Source: Deuterostichococcus epilithicus
Taxonomy: Eukaryota; Chlorophyta; Trebouxiophyceae; Prasiolales; Stichococcaceae
DNA length: 64,000 nucleotides
Direction: 5' to 3'
Assembly (NCBI GenBank): GCA_033439295.1
Contig: JAVTLE010000001.1
Span: 2,046,001 to 2,110,000 of the forward strand
The notes beneath the pieces are model-generated. The model ran no database searches and was not told the origin of the DNA. It saw only the letters and a program-made list of their open reading frames with translations. Positions 45,273 to 55,123 of this stretch are shown piece by piece. The translations under genes and the position numbers were made by a program. Numbering within the stretch: position 1 is the first letter of the stretch; every line of letters begins with the position of its first letter.

Positions 45273-46401
45273 CATGTCGATAAAGAGTTAATCTGCCATG
45301 GCCTAATCTGCCACCTGGCAATATTACTTTCTGCCACAAGCCCACCCCCGCACCCCGACAGAGCAGCTTCTGCCACGGGCAGGATTGATGATTACATAAC
45401 TATCATTGTTACGTAAGCAGCCCTGGTCTCTCGGTGCAGCTTGTCACACCGCACACATTTGAACACTCGTTTGAGCGCCATACGACCGCATTGGTGCTTC
45501 TAGGGTGCAAGATGACGACGAAGTCTGCCAGTGTCCGACTCTGACATCGAAGTTGGGGACGAACCCTTATGCGCAGAGCACAAGGCGTGGTGCCGTAACC
45601 CGTACTGGGTGCACGTTTAAGACGATGATGACACGCTTGGTTCGAACGGTCGTCGCTACGCACCTTGCTGCTATCGACCTCCGAGGTTGTCAAAAGCTCG
45701 CTCTGCAAACTTGAGGCAGCACATCTTGCACGAGTGCCGCGGTGTGCACAGGCAGTGCGCACTGCTGTGCTGGCAGCAGCAGCATCTGCATCACCCAAGG
45801 GTGGGGGGGCGTGGAAACTGTGCAGGCTGCTCGCAGCTAGCAGGAACTCACAGAAGCAGCAGACATAACAGAGCGCTTGTGAGGGCAGCAGCGAGCAGCC
45901 AGCAGATGGCGGCGCCTACTGTGCTGCAGATGGTGCACCGGTCTGCCAGCCGAGGACAGGTTCCTTGGCGTAGCAGGTGTCAGTAGCTGTGCCCCACGAT
46001 GTCTTCCTAGCAGAATCAGCGGCATCAATTTGGGCATGTCGCAGAATTCCGAGCGTGTGATCGAAGAAACTTGTCAGGTTTTGCTGCGGCAGCGAGTTCT
46101 AAAACGCAGTTGGAATCGTTCTTTCTCTGCCATGAGGCGCGAATGGCCTAAGGATGTGTTTCAGGGCACTTGTGCTCACCACTGGTGGCGCCACTTCAGT
46201 GCCATTGTCGTGGTGTGAACCTCTGTCACAAAACCCTGAAAAATTCGAGCTGTTGACCAGTCCAGCTCGACGAGAGGAGCTGAATGCCACCCTAAACGGC
46301 AAACGTTTGCGTTATGTGATCTAATTTGCCATATTATGGCAGATTAGTTCTGCCAATCTGCAGGGCTGACCGCCCTCGAATGTTTATTGACACGCACACT
46401 G
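45273..46401. mobile_element. Non-autonomous hAT element, family H2, long form
   Basis: The 1129-bp element has left terminus catgtcgataaagagttaat, right terminus tgtttattgacacgcacact ending at 46401, and perfect 8-bp duplications CCGCCAAG (45265-45272 and 46402-46409). It is twice as long as the 9896-10442 member, which lacks its central block. No transposase is visible. Confidence 0.9.
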
Positions 46402-47627
46402 CCGCCAAGCCAGGGTGGTACGAACACTTAACCCATGAATCATAACACGTGCCAATAACCCACTAACGATATCTTAATCACAGCCTGCCTGTGGTGAGCT
46501 GGCGACCGTCGCATTTTTCACATCAATCACATGTGATTGTTGCATTTAATCACGTCAATCACATGCGATAAATATTTCACGCCTTTCAAATCCCTCGCCA
46601 ATAGAGACGCATCGAAAACGTTGTATAACGATCCATGGCAGCTCATGATCAGTGTTCAGAGCTATCTGAGCGATTCCTGTCTGTTCTGGCGCTGAGTTGG
46701 GCCTGCTGCTGCAGGCACAATTAGGCCGACTTGGTCGCTGCAAACCCTGCAAATTAAATGGGCCCTCGGCCAATATCTGACCAATTTCCTAATTGGTCAA
46801 TGCATGATCTGACTGCCACCAATCGAACGAGCTCCTCGAGCTGAGATTTTTCCGATTGTTTTCGACAGAAAGGGGGGTGATTTAGGGGGTGAAACATTCT
46901 ATCGCAGCTCCAAGCAATTACAATGTTATTCAACAACTATTTTTATGTCAGGCGATTGCATAATCGCACCACCCTGCACCAAGGCGCCAAAACGTGTGGA
47001 GGGAGATATGAGCGGCGGACCTACGGAATTACTCCTCTTGAGGTCCTTTCATTTATTTATCTGCCGCCCGCCAGCTCGTCAAGCGCACTCTGCCTTAAGC
47101 GGCGGTCCGAACGTGTGGAATGCTTACGAAAGCCGATAACAGCACAGAGCGGCTCAGGCAGCGAGATCTATGGGAGAGCCTCTTTCGGTGCAGGATAGGC
47201 AGCCATGCGCGGCAGCGCACACCCAAAAGCTACCATGAGACAGCACGAGCGCAAGTTCTGTCAGGAGGTGCAGCGACACGGCAGGCTGAGAGGGCTGGAA
47301 CGCCAGGGGTTTTAAGCGTCAGTGGGAAACACTGAGGCCCCGCCTCGGGGCAAAAGTTATATGGCATCTTACTGATGTTGCAGCACACCCATTGCTTTCT
47401 TCGTAGCACATTTTAAGCCAAACGATAATGGCTCCATCCGTCGATCTCTTTAGCCAGCGAGGAGAACGCAACAGTAGGAAGTGGTGACAATTGACACAAG
47501 CTGCATATGCTGTGCCGCCTGCTGGAGGAACAGAGCGCGCCGTAGCTCCCACCTTTGAACTTTTTACAGGGATGGATGCACACTGTGCACGCACATACAG
47601 TACCTCTCGTGTGCTGTGTATCGACGC
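46402..47627. other. AT-richer intergenic region
   Basis: The part 46480-46700 shares words with 600-760 (see there). A local inverted word cacatgtgatt/aatcacgt/aatcacatgcg lies at 46525-46570. No gene seen. Confidence 0.3.
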
Positions 47628-48148
47628 CAGGGTTGGCAACCAACCGGTAACCGGGGTTGGTCCTAACCGGGTAACCGGGGTTGCCAACCTCCAACCGGGG
47701 CCTGAAATCCGGTTGATTTGCGGTTGGCTACCGTTTCCCATTCTAAGCCGAGCGGATTCTAGCTGCCGCCAGGGGATATGGCGGCGGCTGGGGGGAGTGG
47801 CGCAGAAATCGGCTTTCTGTGCCACTTCATAGCCTTAACACTTCCGAAAATAATGTGCAGCATTCCTTGGACGGCTGCGCATCACCAGCTGCACCTTGCA
47901 GCCCATCTGGGAGTCCAGGGTTGTCAGGTGCACGCCAATCAGTGCCGATTCGCACGAGCTTTGGTAACCTGCAAAACGGCTCCGAGAGGCTCGAAACACA
48001 GACAGAAACGTTCAGCGAGGCGAGAAACGTCCATATCGGAAGGATTTTGGGAGAAAGGGCGAGGTAACCGGCAAAATCCGGTTGGCAAACCCGGTTGGGT
48101 CAACCGCCAACCTCAACCGGACCTAACATCCGGTTACTGCCAACCCTG
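47628..48148. mobile_element. Non-autonomous hAT element, family H1, complete
   Basis: The 521-bp element has termini CAGGGTTGGCA and TGCCAACCCTG and perfect 8-bp duplications ATCGACGC at 47620-47627 and 48149-48156. The ends are rich in ggtaaccggggttgg words. This is the reference copy for family H1 in the window. Confidence 0.93.
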
Positions 48149-48156
48149 ATCGACGC

Positions 48157-49218
48157 GTTTACAACTTGACAGCAGCTGGGTTTGAATTTTGGGGAATTTC
48201 GGCCATAGCGAGCTGAAGTCCTTTGGTGTGTTTAGTGCTCAACGCAAAGTTCCAAACACACGCACCATTGCAAGCTCACCCTCAGTTCAGATGTCATACG
48301 AGACCCGTTACAGATGTGTACCAATCTTGCTGATCTCTACTATGCCGACGATCGGAGAGACGAGGGTGTTGATTGCCACGGGGCTGTGTGTGATGCTCAC
48401 ACTTATAACCATGTGATGATGGAGCAGCATCGCACCTGATCAACGTCACATCACCGCCGGCCGCGCAGGCGGTCAAGTCGTGTGAGCAGGTCCTGGCACC
48501 AATCGGGTTTCTACAGGTAGGGCACGCGTGGCCACACCTCGACGAGCGCAGCCGCATTAGGGGTTGGACACCTGTTCCCATAGCTCAGGACAATAACCAT
48601 TAACATCCATCCAGTGCTTCTGAGGCTGGTTGTTGGCGACTGCCAATGCTGCGCCGTTCGCCACTTGCAGGTGCTCGCTGATACAGGAAGCTGCAGCAGC
48701 TGGCCGTTTGCGTCAGGCTGTCCATTAGGATGGTCAACGTCAATCCCTAAACCCTCAACCCAAACCCTCAGTTGCCGTGCGGAGAATCCGGAGCTGCTGC
48801 CTGCTTGCCAGAGAGCTGTTACCGTAGTGGCCTCAAAAACTTCTGCTCGCCATCAGTCTGCTCGCCCGTCTCGAGGGTTGTCAAAAGGCACAGACTTCCG
48901 CGCGCAACGCACACCGGCCTTGACCGTGCTAAACTGAGAAAGTCCCAGAAGCAACAAGTCATTGGCATAGGATTCTCAGTTGCTGCGCACGCTTGTTGTT
49001 TCTCGCTGCCTCTGGACCCTCAGGGCCTCGTTCAGGTAGGCGACAGCCGCCTAGACCGCTGTTATTTATACAATTCAAATATTCAAAGACAGTATCCTGC
49101 TCAATGCCCGCCATCTTTCTGCTATGCCTCTCGTCGGCTTGAGCACCTCCTAACGTATTTGTATCTATGGATTGATTGAGACCAGTACGGTGCAACCCGC
49201 AACAACCTGCGATAACCA
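48157..49218. other. Intergenic, no gene recognised
   Basis: A short degenerate plant-type telomere-like run (ccctaaaccctcaacccaaaccctc) lies at about 48748. No gene seen. Confidence 0.35.
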
Positions 49219-51026
49219 TTACTCTCGCCGGCTGTTCGCCCTTCTGAGGCGACCACACAACAGCCAAGCTGAGATGCCAAATCCAAAACCAACACATGCT
49301 GCAAGAAGCAGCTGCAGGGTGCCGACATTGAGATTGTCGTCAACCTGTTCAATGTGATCAGCGGCGTCCTCTGGAATCGGGCCCACGTCCGCATCCCCCA
49401 AGAGTGCATCGGCGTCTGCAAGCTCCTCCGGAAGCTCATCGGCATCAGCTAGCTCTGGATCGGCCAACTCCGGCAGTGCATCCACCACATCGGCGTCCGC
49501 CTCCTCCAGAAGGGTCGGAGCCTCATTGTTCGTGAATACGAAATACTCGCCCCACCGACTCCTCTTGAAACTAAGGCTGGCGAAGGCCTCCAACACAGTC
49601 GCCGTCGAGCGATTGTTGTACCTGTCGTGCGTCTCTATTGACACTAGTGAGGCGTGGCCCAGAAAACCTGGAGCTCTAGGATCCGAAAACACCTTGACTT
49701 CCGACCCTGCACAATCACCGCTTGGATTGGCTACAGTACAGATAACCATTGTTGTGGTCTTTTCGCAACACAATTTCATGACGACCTTCCTGCCATCAAG
49801 CCAGTCACCCTCGGATCACCTTCAATGTCGATTTTCAAGTAGTTGAAACCCTTGATCCCAAGCTCTGTCAGCAAGCTCGGTATGGTCACTGCAGACAGAG
49901 TGTCGTTGCCCGGCTCATTCACTTCGACCACGGAGGAGCCCTGCAGAGGAGAGAGATCACATTCGCTGTGAGAGTCCGTCCAAGCGCTAGCCCGGCTGAA
50001 TAGCACTCGAGCAGCGGCTAGTGCGCTGTGGCAGCGTGCACAGGCTGACGTCAGGCGCACCACAGATCCTCTTTTGCCTGAGCTGCTCAGACTGAGCTGA
50101 GTCACCTTGTCCCATAGCCCCACCTGTGGTGCATCAGGATCTGAACCGTCCTCGACTTGCAGCACTGGATTAAGCTCAGGAGAACATGCACCCAGTTCGG
50201 ACAGCTCCTCACGTTTCTGGGGTGGATATTTGGCGCCATCGCAGCGTTGAGCTTGAGCATCGCAAAATTCGCGGGGTCAGGCTCGAGCGCAACGATGTGC
50301 GCTTTTGGCCAAAGAGCCGCAAACACTCTCGAGGCCAGTCCAACGTTGGCGCCAGCGTCCAAGACGTATTGGGGAGCCCAGCCAAGGTCCATGAGAAACC
50401 CTGCAATTTGATAGGGTGATCAGGATGCAGTCAAAGCGGCAATGCTCGATGACAGACCAGATGACTCCGCCCCATGCATCAGAGTCGACGAGCGTGACTC
50501 ACCGTACTCGTTGTGACCAAAAAGGTTCCTGATCACGCCCGCATCTGTGGCCTGCCCATCACGTATGTGAACCACGAGGTCGCAGCAGGCTGTGGCTAAG
50601 CTGCCGCACGGAAAATCGTGTACCGTCACGGGGACGATGTTCGTCTGCCAAGGAGGATTCGATACAAGTCAGCGGGTATCCAAACCTGTCGAGCTTGGCA
50701 TGGCGCTCTTCACGACACAGGACTACGCACCTCATCTTTGCCATGGTGCATCATCTTCACCAGTGTGCCCACATTGTAAAGCTGGCCCGGCATGCCAGCC
50801 AAGCTGAATCGTTTCTCCTTGAGGTTCACAGGCCTGCACTTTTGGTCATATGTGCCGACGGGCCGGGCGCCTGCGCAAACATACAGCAATCCCCTTTTTT
50901 CGAGCCGTGGCGCACGCGCTCAGCCTTACGCTCGCTGATACTTGGGTGCGTACCTGCTGGGACGCTCCATCCCATGCACCCAGCCAGAAGCAAGCACAAC
51001 ACCACAGCAGCTGTTTGCATGGTCAT
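49219..51026 (-). CDS. FkbM-family methyltransferase 2 with acidic stalk and C-terminal anchor
   Basis: Seven minus-strand exons fit in phase: 51026-50954, 50870-50731, 50644-50503, 50400-50213, 50123-50061, 49940-49820 and 49706-49219, giving 404 residues. A cleavable-looking signal peptide (AAVVLCLLLAGCMGWSVPAG) opens it. The SAM fold shows as VLDAGANVGLASRVFAALWP, HIVALEPDPANFAMLKLNAA, VGLWDKVTQLSL, and FNYLKIDIEGSEVKVF (the DIEG motif), then LVSIETHDRYNNRS. It ends with a repetitive Asp/Glu/Ala stalk (LPELADPELADADELPEEL region, about residues 315-365) and a C-terminal membrane segment (LQLLLAACVGFGFGISAWLL) with an Arg-rich tail, giving a type I lumenal topology. It is probably a sugar O-methyltransferase; the target is unknown. 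The acidic stalk is unusual for FkbM proteins. Confidence 0.87.
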
Positions 51027-51159
51027 TCGAGTCCAGGATCCGCCTGCACAATTACTGCCTGTCGATCAGCACCAGCCAAATGTATTTTTCACCGGGCTCT
51101 ACCTTCCAGCACTCGATCGACACATCGTGTACGGACGCCCCTGCTCACCAATGTATGCT

Positions 51160-51240
51160 TTGCTTGACAAGATTTGAACTCAGAACCCCCTGCTTCCCAA
51201 CAACCGCCCAGTACACGTTGCTCCATTCACAGCAAGGCAC
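51160..51240 (-). other. tRNA-like sequence or SINE head (weak)
   Basis: On the minus strand the segment has a B-box-like GAGTTCAAATC and potential partial acceptor pairing (gccttg / caagca). The T-stem pairs only partly and the D arm is not convincing. It could be a tRNA-derived SINE head or chance. Confidence 0.2.
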
Positions 51241-51518
51241 CTGAGGGGACTGAGTCAGCATCCCCCTTGACTTTCTTACAGTGGCTTACAAACATCTGAG
51301 CCGGTGAAGCCAGCTAGTAGCGGACATAATCGGTCTTATCGAGATTGGAAATCGGTGATGATCAGGAAACGATATTCCCGCACCCCACAGGGCTGGTTTC
51401 AAACGGCGATATCCAAGCGGCTAATCAGGGTTATTGTCCACTGTATCCGGGCTACCAACTCCAGATATATGCTTCACGGCAATTTCATGCCCGATTGCCC
51501 GGCCCTGACATGAGTCTA
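51241..51518. other. Intergenic spacer
   Basis: Nothing recognised upstream of FkbM-2. Confidence 0.3.
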
Positions 51519-51722
51519 AACCCATAGTCAAGGCATGAGTCACGCAGATTTATTTGCTGATCGCTGCGCAAGTGCGTTTGCACGTTGATCACCGCTAAAG
51601 ATTGTCTATAATGTGGTATCCGGCTGTGATGTACTGCGACCATACATTATTTTCCCGCTGCGCAAGCTTCCAATGCAATTCGATTTGAACAGCTGCATGG
51701 CTCGTGCCCGTTGTCACGATCC
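51519..51722. mobile_element. TIR MITE, family M1
   Basis: Left end ccatagtcaaggcatgagtc; right end (reverse complement) atcgtgacaacgggcacgag. The interior has the family word ttttcccgctgcgcaagctt. Confidence 0.6.
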
Positions 51723-51880
51723 GATGTACCATAGAAGGCATACAAGATTCTTCAGACGACTTCGATACTTGGTCACTGTGATTTCTGCTTGCAGACCTCT
51801 CTGAAAATCAAACTCCGACCCTTTCACTACTAAGAGGACAACCAGATGACACAGACTCTAAAACGGATGGTACAGAGAAT

Positions 51881-54560
51881 CTAAACGTAAGGGCCATAGC
51901 GAGATCCTTCTAGGCAGTCTTTAGTGGCTTTGTTCTCGATCGACTTGAAGAATGGCTCCCCTTTGTGCCGCCCTGTCAGCAGGGTATGCATCCTCGGAGC
52001 AGGTCGGACATGCCATGCATGTAACCGGTCAGCTGACCCTTCCATATTGTACAACAAGCATGCGGGCAGAGACTCACCCATGCCAGTGCCGCGCTCGTGC
52101 TTTGCCCAAAACTCCTGGCGACATGCACATGCGGCAGCACTTCTGAGCACACATCTGCTCGATGTCAACCCAGCTGTCTCAACAGCGTTATGAGCACAAG
52201 AAGCTCTTGGCGACGATGTTTCAAATCACTCACACCTCATGACTCTTGATTGTGTAGTGATTCAGCTGAATCCAGTCTGTAGTGTAGTCGTTTAACCGTG
52301 GACCATCCACACGCTGCAGCTCAATGCAAGGGCCATGCGGTTGCTACCATGTCACATGAGGACCCGATGAGCACACTTTAAACAGGAAGAGCAGGGTGGT
52401 GGTGGAGGAGAATTGCGGTCGTGAGCAATGAGCACATCGAGAAGCAGGCTGAGCAGGCACCTGGAAATGCTCGTTCACAGCATACTTGCCGTCGGTGTAG
52501 AAAAAACTGTGCGGGCTGCGATCACGGCAGGAGGTACTGTCACCGCACATTGGGCAAGCAATTGACAGGCTTTCCGCATGCTTTGCGAAAGCAGCAAGTC
52601 CAACATCGTCACAAGAGGGGTGCCGCACTCTTTCGGGCGCGAAACGAAATCGGTGCTAGCAATCGTCTTCACGTGGCGGCACTGCCCGCATGGCCGGGGC
52701 AGGCACTTCGTGTACTCCTGCGCAGGGTGAGTGCCAATTCTGGTCGCATTCGTGACAGGGAAACGCCACATGGACGACTGGCGTTATAATGAGTTCCCAC
52801 GGCAAAATCTCCCGGCGGCCGCCATGGAGATCACTGCAGCTCGTTTGCTGCTGCGCGCTGCTGCTGCTGCTGCTCAAGCCTGCAACCGCTCGTGTCGTCG
52901 TGTTGCAGCCGGCAAGTTGGCAGCCCCGAACCACCCTAAACCTATGTTTTTTGCACCTGAAGCACGCCGCCTTCCGGCCGTTCCTTGTGGCCGCTCGACC
53001 CAAACAGCTCCCAGTTCACCACCAGGCCGCCAATGGGCTCGAAGGCCTGCAGGTGCCGCAAGAGGTCTGGCACCGTCGCAAATCGGTCGCCCCGCAAGAT
53101 GAGGAACTGCGGGGCAAGGGGGGCACAATGGCCAACGGTTTAGCGCTGCTCCTGCAGGTTTTGCCACCCTGGGTTGGCCGGCCTGCAAATGTATGATCAG
53201 TGGCCATTACAGACGAAGCAGAGCGAATGCAGGCTGGGCGCTGGGCATGACAGCCAGCAATGGTGAGCTGTGGTTTCCGGCACAAGCTGAGGCGTTTGGT
53301 CAACCTCCCAAGGGCCGCATACCTCATCTGAGTCTGTGAAGGCTGCACGGCAACATGAGCAGGGCCTTGCTGTGGAGATATGCACAGAGCAGCATCAACG
53401 ACGAAACTGCAGCATCGGACCAACATTTGGTACAGCACCCGCTTATGCACAGAAGACTGGGATGCATCGTCGCACCTAGGAATTGGTGCTGATCACGAAA
53501 CCGCGAAATGCAGTCTATCCACACCTGCGCAGCGGCAACATATGCAAGATGAGGTACGATGGTCGCAGGCGTCTTGCACCTGTGCCACAAAGTGGTGCTA
53601 GCTGCTTTCGTGGGGCATCAAACTCGCCTCCATCTGGACATATCGCCTGCAAATGGAGGAAATCCGCATCCCTCACCAGCGCTGCTGCAGAACAAGGGGT
53701 AGGCGAAATGCAGTTCGCCGACCCTGACAAAGGATATGGCTACGCCATCAGCGAACTCACTTGTGCGTCGCGTTGCCAAAGTCCGAGGGCCAGTATACAT
53801 ATTCCACCAAGCCTGATTCGATGTGGTCGGCCACCGTATCGTTGAGCGGCGGGTCGCTCCCTGTGCCACGGGTGGATGGGAGCTCGCGTAAGCAGGCACT
53901 GTGCGGCGCTTTCAAGGCCGGATGGCACACAAATGGGCAGCTGGACTCGCACCAACACTGCAGAGGCTCACCTGTGTCGTAGAGATAGACCCTCCCTGCT
54001 CCAATCTGTGGCACATCCCAGCATCTCAGAGGGTTTGGTCGGCTCTCGTAATAGCTGAATGACACGTGCCGACAGCAACAGCAGCAGCACTTTTCACAAC
54101 CACTCACCGCTTTATGGTGCGCCACCCACTCCCGGAGGTCCAGGTGGAGGTCCCGGATGCTGAGGCACATTGCCAGGTACTGGTCTCCATACTGATCAGC
54201 TTCAGGCGCCTCCGCCGCAACGCTGGCCTGCTGGTCGTGACCCAGATCCTGCTCCTGCTGCTGCTGCTGCTGAGCTTGCAGCTGCTCGTTGCACAACGCC
54301 GCTACATTCACGCCGTCTGCCTCACGCTGGTTCGATGGTGCTGCCTCCGCAGGCTCTAGCCCCTTGTAATGGCGGATGGCTGCATCAAGGCTGCTGCCCC
54401 TGTGCGTCAGATTTTGCTGATGCGATGCAAATCGATATACCAAATGCTGCGTGCTGCTGTCCCTGAGCTGCAGCCACAGCAACACGCCGAGCGTGGTTAG
54501 CACAACTGCCAGCAGGAGCAGGAGCACGCGGCCGTGGTTGCGGCGCCGGTCAGTGGGCAT
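51881..54560 (-). CDS. GT92 (DUF23) family glycosyltransferase, copy 2
   Basis: Twelve minus-strand exons are all in phase: 54560-54108, 54005-53972, 53860-53761, 53646-53628 (19-nt microexon), 53524-53476, 53342-53323 (20 nt), 53106-52957, 52717-52629, 52515-52461, 52313-52236, 52114-52078 and 51960-51881, giving 387 residues. It has a strong type II anchor (RVLLLLLAVVLTTLGVLLWL) and a Gln-rich stem (QAQQQQQQEQ). Motifs: YLAMCLSIRDLHLDLREWVA, RVYLYDTG, PPLNDTVADHIESGLVEYVY, VWIDCISRFRDQHQFLG, the acidic TDSDEFL, NWELFGSSGHKERP, EYTKCLP, CRHVKTIAS and YAVNEHFQ. The microexon is followed by a GC donor (GAG|GCGAGT). It is probably a Golgi hexosyltransferase, by family a candidate beta-galactosyltransferase (inference). 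It is divergent from copy 3. Confidence 0.92.
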
Positions 54561-55123
54561 CACAGCTGTTTGCGGCCCTGTAAAGCCGTATGTGGCTGGC
54601 TATTACATCCCCCGCTGCTCAAGCGCTGCACCGCGGCGGTGATTTGCACCTAGTGTCAGGCTCCTGCTCGAGGACGGCCGACATTCAACTCAACGGTCTC
54701 TGTCATGTGGTTAGCATATGCCGCAAAATTTTGTGCGCAATTGCGCTATTTGAAAGTTGAACAAATTCTGTTGTGTTGCAACGAACAAGGCGTCAACACG
54801 CAGCAGAATACGCTGCAGCCGCAACAACCAGGCGGAGTTGGCATGGGTCTCGACGATCGGCTCAAATGTCAGAACACAGACATGCCCGCGGTATGATGCT
54901 CTGCCATGAAGCACAGGAAGCATGTCAGTATGTCAGATGTCCTAGAGTGGTCTGGGGCTCTGGGCCGTAAAACCCTAAACCAAGCGCAACAAAGCCGTCA
55001 AATTGGTGCACATGTGTGCGGTATTTGCCTGTGCTTCGGAAGCAATGACGATTTGGGCTGCATCAGCATGCAGCAACGCTGCCAGACTGTCGTGATGCAC
55101 CAAAATCCTGATTGGTGTGAGCT
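54561..55123. promoter_or_regulatory. Divergent promoter region shared by GT92-2 and GT92-3
   Basis: 563 bp separate the two start codons, which point away from each other, so one interval must serve two paralogues. No obvious core promoter word. I saw no transposon in it, unlike most other gaps here. Confidence 0.45.

Noticed and set aside
48748-48775. Telomere-like CCCTAAA run
   Set aside because: Only a few degenerate units; not a telomere or clear interstitial array.
52789-53196. Plus-strand frame with an apparent signal peptide (VCCCALLLLLLKPATA)
   Set aside because: Antisense to well-supported GT92-2 exon and intron sequence (52957-53106).
54170-54360. Plus-strand Leu-rich frame over CTG-repeat DNA
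   Set aside because: It is the antisense of the Gln-rich stem of GT92-2.
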